Part shown: piece after piece, positions 33,352 to 39,812 of the stretch | How the letters are laid out: every line of letters starts with the position of its first letter | Position numbering within the stretch: position 1 is the stretch's first letter | DNA from: Planctomycetaceae bacterium | Lineage (GTDB): Bacteria > Planctomycetota > Planctomycetia > Planctomycetales > Planctomycetaceae | DNA: 39,812 bases | NCBI GenBank assembly: GCA_016795145.1 | Contig: JAEUII010000364.1 | Coordinates: forward strand, 1-39,812 | Direction: 5' to 3' | Translations under genes and position numbers: made by a program | Notes under the pieces: model-generated | Told to the model about the DNA's origin: nothing | Database searches by the model: none | Seen by the model: the letters and a program-made list of their open reading frames with translations, nothing else

Positions 33352-34791
33352 ATGTTTTCACATTTTGGTTTTGGCAATCACCCTGTCTCTCGACGACGTC
33401 TACTGTCGTACGTGCCGATCGGATTGCCTGGAGTGTTCAGCCTGACAGCGGGTATGAGTCTTTCGGGAAATGCGTCAGCCAGCACAGCTCAGGAACCAAA
33501 GAGTGCTGACACCAGCCGACGGCGAGGATCAGTGATCTTCGTGTTTCTGTTTGGTGGTCCAAGCCAGATTGATTTGTGGGACATGAAGCCCGCGGCTCCG
33601 CTGGAGATCCGAGGCGAGTTTCGTCCGATTCAGACATCAGCGCCGGAGATTCAGATTTGTGAGCATCTGCCATTGCTGGCAACTCAGATGCATCGAACCT
33701 GTCTGATACGATCGATGCACCACCGCATGCCCGTTCATGGCCCGGCCTGCTCAGAGATTTATTCCGGGCGACCTTATCCGCTGCCACCGACAACGGATCA
33801 GGCCCGACCGGAAGACTGGCCATCGCTTGCATCCATGGTGACTCGGTTTGCTACCGCGCCGCAAGGACTTCCGCCGGCGATTGTGACGCCATGGCATTCG
33901 CAGTTCTTTGGTCAGCCCGTTCGAATTGCCGGACAGACTGGCGGACGCATGGGCCTGCAGTTTGATCCCTTCGTGCTGAGCGCCAGCCTGGACTCGGGGA
34001 AGTTTGATGCCGACGAATTAACACTGTCAGAGAGTTCTGATTCAGAGAGACTGGCGGCGCGAAGAAGTCTGCTGATGTCTCTCGAAAAGTCAGGGCAGGG
34101 CAGTGTGAACGGAAACTCGATCCAGCGATACGAAGGGTTTCAGGAGACAGCGGTCTCGTTGCTTCGTGACGGCCGATTGTCTCGTGCGGTGAAACTGGAA
34201 GACGAGACTGCGACGTGTCGGCATCGTTACGGTAACACGGTCTTCGGGCGCAGTCTGCTTGCCGCGCGAAGACTGGTGGAGACAGGAGTTCCTCTGATTG
34301 TTGTGAACTGGCACGACACATCATTCAATGACAAAGTCTCGCCACACTGGGATCAGCACAATCATATCTTTCCTGTTCTTCGGGACCGCATGCTGCCGGT
34401 CTTTGATCAGGCAATGTCGGCATTGATTGAGGACCTTGGTGATCGCGATATGCTGAACAGCACGATGGTCCTGGCGACGGGCGAGTTTGGCAGAACGCCT
34501 CGGATTGGTCAGTTCACTCAGAACGCGATGACGGAAAAGTCGGGGCGCGATCACTGGCCCCATGCGTTCTCAGTCCTTGCAGCTGGCGGCGGAATTGCCG
34601 GCGGCCAGGTTTACGGGTCGACCGATCATCAGGCCGGACAGGTGCGAGACAATCCGGTCAGCCCGGCTGATCTCAGTGCCACGATGTTCGATCATCTTGG
34701 TGTGAATCCTGAGCAGCGATATTGGGATCCGATTCAGGGAGCCTACCTGCCACTGACAGACGGTCATGTGATTGCTGTGGAACGAGTCTGA
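33352..34791 (+). CDS. DUF1501 protein (third copy)
   Basis: This protein has 479 residues from ATG 33352. The start is chosen because VSRRRLLSYVPIGLPGVFSL, a Tat-like signal, follows 11 residues later; the open frame extends 46 codons further upstream with no features. Landmarks are SVIFVFLFGGPSQIDLWDMK, EFRPIQTSAPEIQICEHLP, GVPLIVVNWHDTSFNDKVSP-HWDQHNH, NSTMVLATGEFGRTPRIG and GRDHWPHAFSVLAAGGGIAGGQ. The mid-region loop (residues about 130-290) is longer than in the copy at 13918. There is no DUF1549/DUF1553 gene beside it, and purL follows after about 290 bp. Confidence 0.92.
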   Translation: MFSHFGFGNHPVSRRRLLSYVPIGLPGVFSLTAGMSLSGNASASTAQEPKSADTSRRRGSVIFVFLFGGPSQIDLWDMKPAAPLEIRGEFRPIQTSAPEIQICEHLPLLATQMHRTCLIRSMHHRMPVHGPACSEIYSGRPYPLPPTTDQARPEDWPSLASMVTRFATAPQGLPPAIVTPWHSQFFGQPVRIAGQTGGRMGLQFDPFVLSASLDSGKFDADELTLSESSDSERLAARRSLLMSLEKSGQGSVNGNSIQRYEGFQETAVSLLRDGRLSRAVKLEDETATCRHRYGNTVFGRSLLAARRLVETGVPLIVVNWHDTSFNDKVSPHWDQHNHIFPVLRDRMLPVFDQAMSALIEDLGDRDMLNSTMVLATGEFGRTPRIGQFTQNAMTEKSGRDHWPHAFSVLAAGGGIAGGQVYGSTDHQAGQVRDNPVSPADLSATMFDHLGVNPEQRYWDPIQGAYLPLTDGHVIAVERV

Positions 34792-35082
34792 TCAGGATGG
34801 GCTATCAGATTGAAACCTACCCGTCAGCAAAATCGCGGACTTTGAGAGCGCCGACTTTGCCGAAAAGTTGAGCCTTTTTTGAGAGGCTGGCTCGATTCCG
34901 GAAACACTTCGGCCCGTTTCTTGTACTCCACTTCCGACCGTGAAATACTTCGTCGCGCAATTCTCTTCGAGGCGAACTTTTCCAGTGTTTCGCCGCAGCG
35001 CGGTTCGAATTGTCGAGCCGAAGGTTCTGTGACGCAGGGGAATTGAGACCCGTCAGCAACTCTCATCGGATCGGTGCTCATC

Positions 35083-38037
35083 ATGTTGTGGGAAGTGGAA
35101 ATTCAGCCTGTCGCGAACGAAAAGGACTACGAAGGTCAGCGAGTGCTTGCGAGTGCTCGTAATCAGGGGATCTCCGGTCTGAAATCCGTCAAGGCAGCTC
35201 GAACGTTCCTGCTTCAGGGCAATCTCACAGAGCAGGATGCACGCAAGGCAGCCGAGCAACTGCTTGTCGACCCGGTGACGGAGACGTTTGTCATCCATGA
35301 GCTCGGCAAGACCGCGGGGCAGGGTACCGACGCCGCGTCGTCAAACGGGAAGCCCGTTTGTCTCAACGTCCTGTTTCATCCCGGCGTCACGGATTCTGTT
35401 GCGGAGAATGCTGCACAGGCACTGAATCGACTGAGTATCAGTGTCACGAATGCCGCGACCTGCCGTCGGTATTGGGTCACCGGTGATCTTGCTGCGGCTC
35501 AAATGACTCAGCTGACCAAGAAAGTTTTGGCCAACGACGCGATTGAATATGTCGTGAAGGGCGACCTGCAGATTCGCGACCTTTCCGTTGGCAGCGAATA
35601 CAAGTTTCGCCTCACCACGGTTCCGATTCGCGACATGGACGATGACGCCCTGATGGTGCTGAGCAAGAAGGGCCAGTTGTATCTGAGCATCGCGGAGATG
35701 AAGACCGTGCAGGCTCATTATCAGAGCCTTCAGCGGGATCCCACCGACATCGAGCTTGAAACGATTGCTCAGACATGGAGCGAACACTGTTCCCACAAGA
35801 CACTGGGCGGACGCATTCACTATGTTGAGACTTCGGGCGGCAAGGTCGTCAGGGATACTCATTTTAAGAGTATGTTGAAGGAAACGATCTTTGCGGCAAC
35901 AGTGGAGATTCGTCAGAAGCTGGGAGCAAACGACTGGTGCGTCAGTGTCTTCAAGGATAACGCTGGGATCGTGAAGTTTGACGATCGTCAGAACGTCTGC
36001 ATCAAAGTGGAGACGCACAATCATCCGTCCGCCATTGAGCCTTACGGCGGCGCGAATACGGGACTGGGCGGAGTGATTCGTGACCCGCTTGGAACGGGAC
36101 TTGGAGCCAAGCCGGTTTGCAACACGGATGTCTTTTGTTTTGCACGCCCGGATTATCCGGCCGATCAGCTTCCGCCGGGAGTTCTTCATCCTCAGGCTGT
36201 GATGCAGGGAGTTGTGTCGGGCGTGCGGGATTATGGAAATCGGATGGGCATTCCGACGGTGAATGGGGCTGTCTGCTTTGACGATCGGTATCTCGGGAAC
36301 CCGCTGGTTTATTGCGGCAACGTCGCCATGATCCCGGTCGACAAATGCGACAAGCACGTCAGTCCTGGCGATCTGATTGTTGCAGTGGGCGGACGCACTG
36401 GACGTGATGGAATTCACGGAGCCACGTTTTCGTCAGTTGAATTGACGGAGGAAAGCGAGCATATCTCTGGCGGCGCGGTGCAGATCGGCAATCCGGTCAC
36501 CGAAAAGATGATGATGGACGTGATCCTCGCCGCTCGGGATCGAGGACTTTATTCCGCCATCACGGACTGCGGGGCAGGCGGCTTCAGCAGCGCGGTCGGG
36601 GAAATGGGCGAAGAGACTGGAGCAGAAGTGTGGCTCGACAAAGCCCCGCTGAAGTACTCCGGTCTTTCCTACACGGAGATCTGGATCTCTGAAGCCCAGG
36701 AGCGAATGGTGCTCGCTGTGCCGCCGAAGGACTGGGAAGAATTCCGTGCTCTGTGTGCTTCTGAAGGCGTCGAAGCAACAGCGATTGGTCAGTTCACAAA
36801 TACAAAGCAGCTGGTCCTGAAGTACGGCGAGCATCAGGTGGGAAGTCTCAGCATGGACTTCCTGCATGATGGCCGCCCGCCGGTGATTCGTGAAGCCGTC
36901 TATGAGATCAAGGCGACGGGGTCCCCTCTTCCCCGCGGGGGAGAGGGTCAGGGTGAGGGGGCCGTGGTTTCGGAAAGCCGTGACTACACAGCTGATCTGA
37001 AGAAGATCCTGGGCTCGCTGAATGTGGCGAGTAAGGAATGGATCATTCGTCAGTATGACCATGAGGTTCAGGCGGGCAGTGTGATCAAGCCGCTGGTTGG
37101 CATCAACAATGATGGTCCGTCTGATGCAGCGGTTGTGCGACCAGATCTGAAGTCAAAGCGGGGCCTGGTCGTTTCCTGCGGCATTAATCCTCATTTTGGC
37201 GACTACGATCCCTACTGGATGGCAGCATCAGCGATTGATGAGTCTGTTCGAAATTGCGTCGCTGTGGGAGCGAACCCGGACCGGATCGCGATTCTGGACA
37301 ACTTCTGCTGGGGCAATACGGAGCGACCGGAAACACTGGGAACGCTGGTGCGTGCGGCAGTCGGATGTCAGGACATCGCCGTTGCTTATGGCACTCCGTT
37401 TGTCAGCGGCAAGGACAGCCTGAACAACGAATTCAGCTATGAAGATGCGACTGCTGGACGTCGAACCGTTGCGATACCATCGACGCTGCTGATCACTGCT
37501 CTGGGGCAGGTGGATGATGTCGAGCAGTGCGTCACGATGGACCTGAAGGGCGCAGGAAATCTGCTGTTTCTGATTGGTGAAACGAAGAACGAGATGGGTG
37601 GAAGCCACTTCAATCTCGTGAATGGGCTGGCAGAAGGCACTGTGCCGACGGTTGATAAGGAGAAGGCTCCGAAGGTCTTCCGAGCCCTTCACCAGGCCAT
37701 TCGACAGGGGCTGATTCTGTCATGTCATGACCTGAGCGAAGGGGGTCTTGCGGTTGCCGCAGCAGAGATGGCCTTTGCCGGTGGTGTCGGCGTGGAACTG
37801 CAGGTTGAAAGCGGATCGAGCGTGGAGCTGTTCTCCGAGAGCAATACAAGGTTTCTGGTGGAGGTCCCGGCCTCTGCAAAGGGACAACTGGAGTCGGTCC
37901 TTGGTGGCGTTGTGCTGCAGCAAGTGGGACGAACCACGGCAGAGTCGAGCTTCCGAGCTCAGTCGAAGAATGGAGTGCATATCCAGGAGAGTCTGAGTGC
38001 ACTGAAGGAATGCTGGCAGAGCCCGCTGTCGTTGTAA
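35083..38037 (+). CDS. purL: Phosphoribosylformylglycinamidine synthase with N-terminal PurS-like domains
   Basis: This protein has 984 residues from ATG 35083; an in-frame GTG lies nine bases earlier. Residues 1-80 ([40 protein letters not shown]) and about 87-165 ([20 protein letters not shown]) are two PurS-like modules. PurL follows: [10 protein letters not shown] with the catalytic His, [66 protein letters not shown] and [21 protein letters not shown]. The enzyme uses ATP and ammonia to make FGAM in purine synthesis. PurQ, the glutaminase, is not in the window. Residues about 613-626 are encoded by a palindromic repeat. Confidence 0.95.
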   Translation: MLWEVEIQPVANEKDYEGQRVLASARNQGISGLKSVKAARTFLLQGNLTEQDARKAAEQLLVDPVTETFVIHELGKTAGQGTDAASSNGKPVCLNVLFHPGVTDSVAENAAQALNRLSISVTNAATCRRYWVTGDLAAAQMTQLTKKVLANDAIEYVVKGDLQIRDLSVGSEYKFRLTTVPIRDMDDDALMVLSKKGQLYLSIAEMKTVQAHYQSLQRDPTDIELETIAQTWSEHCSHKTLGGRIHYVETSGGKVVRDTHFKSMLKETIFAATVEIRQKLGANDWCVSVFKDNAGIVKFDDRQNVCIKVETHNHPSAIEPYGGANTGLGGVIRDPLGTGLGAKPVCNTDVFCFARPDYPADQLPPGVLHPQAVMQGVVSGVRDYGNRMGIPTVNGAVCFDDRYLGNPLVYCGNVAMIPVDKCDKHVSPGDLIVAVGGRTGRDGIHGATFSSVELTEESEHISGGAVQIGNPVTEKMMMDVILAARDRGLYSAITDCGAGGFSSAVGEMGEETGAEVWLDKAPLKYSGLSYTEIWISEAQERMVLAVPPKDWEEFRALCASEGVEATAIGQFTNTKQLVLKYGEHQVGSLSMDFLHDGRPPVIREAVYEIKATGSPLPRGGEGQGEGAVVSESRDYTADLKKILGSLNVASKEWIIRQYDHEVQAGSVIKPLVGINNDGPSDAAVVRPDLKSKRGLVVSCGINPHFGDYDPYWMAASAIDESVRNCVAVGANPDRIAILDNFCWGNTERPETLGTLVRAAVGCQDIAVAYGTPFVSGKDSLNNEFSYEDATAGRRTVAIPSTLLITALGQVDDVEQCVTMDLKGAGNLLFLIGETKNEMGGSHFNLVNGLAEGTVPTVDKEKAPKVFRALHQAIRQGLILSCHDLSEGGLAVAAAEMAFAGGVGVELQVESGSSVELFSESNTRFLVEVPASAKGQLESVLGGVVLQQVGRTTAESSFRAQSKNGVHIQESLSALKECWQSPLSL
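36919..36960 (+). repeat. Palindromic repeat inside the purL reading frame
   Basis: CCCTCTTCCCCGC is followed by GGGGGAGAGGG and then TCAGGGTGAGGGGG. The first two form a stem, and the whole matches a dispersed element seen in many bacterial genomes outside genes. It is a multiple of three and adds [18 protein letters not shown] residues to PurL in a linker without stops. Confidence 0.8.
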
Positions 38038-38072
38038 CGACGTAATCACTGCCTTCGCTATGGAGCCACAGT

Positions 38073-38094
38073 ACCTGCCGAAGTGCCGGCAGGT
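38073..38094. repeat. Hairpin between convergent purL and serine hydrolase genes
   Basis: ACCTGCCG (38073-38080), loop AAGTGC, CGGCAGGT (38087-38094) is a perfect 8-bp stem. The stops of the two convergent genes lie on either side at 38037 and 38099. It may act as a bidirectional terminator, but there is no U-run. Confidence 0.55.
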
Positions 38095-38098
38095 GCTG

Positions 38099-39253
38099 CT
38101 AAGGCTTATGCTGGATCGCCCAGTCTCGGAACACGCCCTGCGCTTTAGCGCCGTCACCGGGGTATCCGGCATGTTGCACCATCCAGACGAGGATCAGCCC
38201 GTCTTTGGGGCGGATTTCCATGTTGGTTGCATGCGCACCACCATGGCCGAATGAATCGGCGTTCACAGAGAATCCCAGACCGTAGCTTTCCTTGACGGAG
38301 TCTGGTGTCTGACGTTTCGTCAGCTCGCTAACCGCTGCCTCGCTCAGGATTCTGGTGCCAGCAAATTCGCCCTTGTTCAGAATCATTTGGCAGAACTTCA
38401 TCGTATCGACAGCGGTTGAAAAGAGTCCTCCGGCGGGCATCGGAAATCGATTGGTGTGGCTGCTGAGCGGGTATGTCAGCTGTGAAATGGGGAACGGTTC
38501 GAGGTCAGTCTTGTTGGCTGTCGGACGATACGACAAGGCGACACGAGATGACTGTTCTTCGGTGGGCCAGAAGGTAGTGCTGGTCATGCCAAGGGGGTTG
38601 AAGAGTCGCTTCTGCATGAACTCTTCGTAGGGCATACCAGAGACCACTTCCAGGATTCGAGCGGTCGTATTGATGCCCGCATTCGAATACTGGTAATGCG
38701 TCCCAGGTTCTGTCTGCAGCGGAGTCATCGCGTAACTTCGAACTGCCGTCGCGAGTGGAAGTGCATCCAGCGTTGGTTGTTCGACCTCTGAGCGAAACGG
38801 CATACCGCCGGTGTGGCTGAGAAGGTGTCGAATGGTGACGGAATGGTTCGGTTTTCGAAGGAGCACATGCTGGTCATCCTTCTCTGCAACGATCATCTGA
38901 CTGCGAAACTCCGGCAGGAACTTTTCGATCGGGTCATCGAGCGAAATACGTCCCTCATCAACCAGCATCAGCACGGCCGCTGCTGTCATGGGTTTCGATT
39001 GCGAAGCGATCCAGAAAATGGATTCGGAAGACATCTGCTTCTGGGCAGCGACGTCTGCGAAACCAATGGCCTCCGTGTGTCGGATACTGGCCGCGTCTCC
39101 CACCATCATGACCGCTCCTGCCAGTTCGTGACGATCAATGAACGGTTGTAACCGTGCGCGAAGCGACTCCTGGGCGGACGCTGATGGCAGGAGCGAACAG
39201 AGAATGCTGAGGCAGAGAATACGGCGAGACAAAGCGGAGGAACTGGTTCGCAT
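38099..39253 (-). CDS. Beta-lactamase-family (class C-like) serine hydrolase, exported
   Basis: This protein has 384 residues; the start at 39253 is chosen because it gives a clean signal peptide (SSALSRRILCLSILCSLLPS-ASA-QES). The active-site motifs are SQSK (Ser84-x-x-Lys87), YSN (Tyr189-Ser-Asn191, in YQYSNAGIN) and an HGG near the end (FGHGGAHATN) in place of KTG. The order and spacing fit PF00144 beta-lactamase/D-aminopeptidase/esterase-type proteins. Two loops after the second motif (EYMQKRLFNPLGMTSTTFWP-like) are usual in esterase EstB and peptidase relatives. The substrate cannot be assigned from sequence. Resistance to beta-lactams should not be assumed. Confidence 0.92.
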   Translation of the reverse strand: MRTSSSALSRRILCLSILCSLLPSASAQESLRARLQPFIDRHELAGAVMMVGDAASIRHTEAIGFADVAAQKQMSSESIFWIASQSKPMTAAAVLMLVDEGRISLDDPIEKFLPEFRSQMIVAEKDDQHVLLRKPNHSVTIRHLLSHTGGMPFRSEVEQPTLDALPLATAVRSYAMTPLQTEPGTHYQYSNAGINTTARILEVVSGMPYEEFMQKRLFNPLGMTSTTFWPTEEQSSRVALSYRPTANKTDLEPFPISQLTYPLSSHTNRFPMPAGGLFSTAVDTMKFCQMILNKGEFAGTRILSEAAVSELTKRQTPDSVKESYGLGFSVNADSFGHGGAHATNMEIRPKDGLILVWMVQHAGYPGDGAKAQGVFRDWAIQHKP

Positions 39254-39787
39254 GAACAGTATTCCGTGGAGGGAATCGGGAAAGCGGAAAGCAAGCGATG
39301 AAGCAGAGTAGTAAATGGTGACGTTTTCCACGAACACACACCGATAGGCTCGTGTCACATCGATAACAGCAACGTCAAAATGATTCTCCGAACATTTTTG
39401 TAATCTCTGCGTCTCTGGTTTACGTAATTACAAAGGGCCCCTGGAATCGCCGGCAACTTCTGCTGGTGGCCGGAGAAATCTGCCGCAAGACGCGATGATC
39501 ATCCGTGCAGAACATTAGAGATCTATGAGTCCGGAGTGGGCCAAAGAACTGCAATTCCTGCTGAGCGAAAGAATCGACCGCCAAGGTTTGCCAGAGTGCC
39601 ATCGAATTTTCCGGTGGCGGTGAAAGAGGAAAGCAAAGATCCGCTTGACTTCCGAGAGTGTTCGAGGGAGTGGCGCGGCATTTGCGAAATGAGTGGGCAA
39701 CACGCCTGAACTGCCAAGGGCAAGATGTTCAGGCGGACAGATTCGAAACAAACGCCGGAAGGCGAAATTCCTGAAGGAGCAGCAGCC
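39254..39787. other. Divergent intergenic region, 534 bp
   Basis: This stretch lies between the serine hydrolase gene (-) and a gene starting at 39788 (+). No supported gene is present. It contains a sigma-54-type promoter match at 39671-39685. The stretch 39360-39440 is AT-richer and may hold the serine hydrolase promoter. Confidence 0.6.
39671..39685 (+). promoter_or_regulatory. Sigma-54 (-24/-12) promoter candidate
   Basis: TGGCGCGGCATTTGC matches the consensus TGGCACG-N4-TTGC at all but one of its fixed positions. The GG and GC dinucleotides are separated by exactly 10 bases, as required. Transcription would start near 39697, giving a leader of about 90 bases to the ATG at 39788. Confidence 0.5.
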
Positions 39788-39812
39788 ATGGTTAGCGTAA
39801 ACACAAAGAAAA
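39788..39812 (+). CDS. Start of an unidentified gene, cut by window edge
   Basis: ATG 39788 is preceded by AAGGAG eight to nine bases upstream, a strong ribosome-binding site. Only eight codons are visible (MVSVNTKK). The M-x-x-VNT beginning recalls flagellin N-termini, and the sigma-54-like promoter upstream would fit a flagellar gene, but eight residues cannot decide this. Confidence 0.45.

Noticed and set aside
35341..36417. Minus-strand open frame of 358 codons
   Set aside because: It is antisense to purL, whose motifs are unmistakable.
38099..39253. Antibiotic-resistance beta-lactamase
   Set aside because: The family includes many esterases and peptidases. The third motif is HGG instead of KTG, so a resistance function is not supported.

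Overview
The window looks like a chromosomal segment of a planctomycete (order Planctomycetales). The evidence is the gene families: tandem DUF1559 pilin-like proteins, three DUF1501 proteins, a DUF1549/DUF1553 cytochrome-motif protein, a secreted protease with an LEQR-type N-terminal motif, and an operon headed by an ECF sigma factor. No rRNA, tRNA or CRISPR array was recognised.

Region 1 (1-8085, minus strand) is a compact type II secretion/type IV pilus-like operon. It reads GspE-type ATPase, three consecutive GspF/PilC-type membrane proteins, three small pseudopilin-like proteins and two DUF1559 proteins, the last cut by the window edge. Most junctions are ATGA or TAATG start/stop overlaps, so translation is probably coupled. 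No secretin or GspC/L/M gene is visible.

Region 2 (about 8.1-13.9 kb) is an accessory, repeat-rich island. It holds a lipoprotein, several palindromic repeats, a tandem array of ~165-bp degenerate repeats with a GxxExxY-family nuclease-like gene set inside it, a complete Rpn-family nuclease gene, a truncated Rpn copy, a third Rpn 3'-end remnant, and two DUF1963-like genes each lying just downstream of an Rpn copy. This is the most unusual part of the window.

Region 3 (13.9-19.9 kb, minus) is a planctomycete-type operon: ECF sigma factor, overlapping membrane-anchored putative anti-sigma protein, exported coiled-coil protein, 921-aa DUF1549/DUF1553 protein and a DUF1501 protein, closed by a strong terminator.

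Region 4 (20.5-30.4 kb) has a secreted metzincin-like protease with a PPC-like domain and six FN3-like modules, then a terminator. An alkyladenine DNA glycosylase and a small coiled-coil gene follow on the minus strand. A large exported protein of unknown function, a DUF1501 protein and a rhomboid protease follow on the plus strand.

Region 5 (30.4-39.8 kb) has glycolate oxidase-type GlcE (apparently lacking its N-terminus) and GlcF on the minus strand. A third DUF1501 gene and a PurS-PurS-PurL fusion follow on the plus strand; the purL reading frame contains an in-frame palindromic repeat. A beta-lactamase-family serine hydrolase is on the minus strand. At the right edge is the start of a plus-strand gene preceded by a good sigma-54 promoter match.

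All assignments come from reading the translated sequence by eye; no database search was run.
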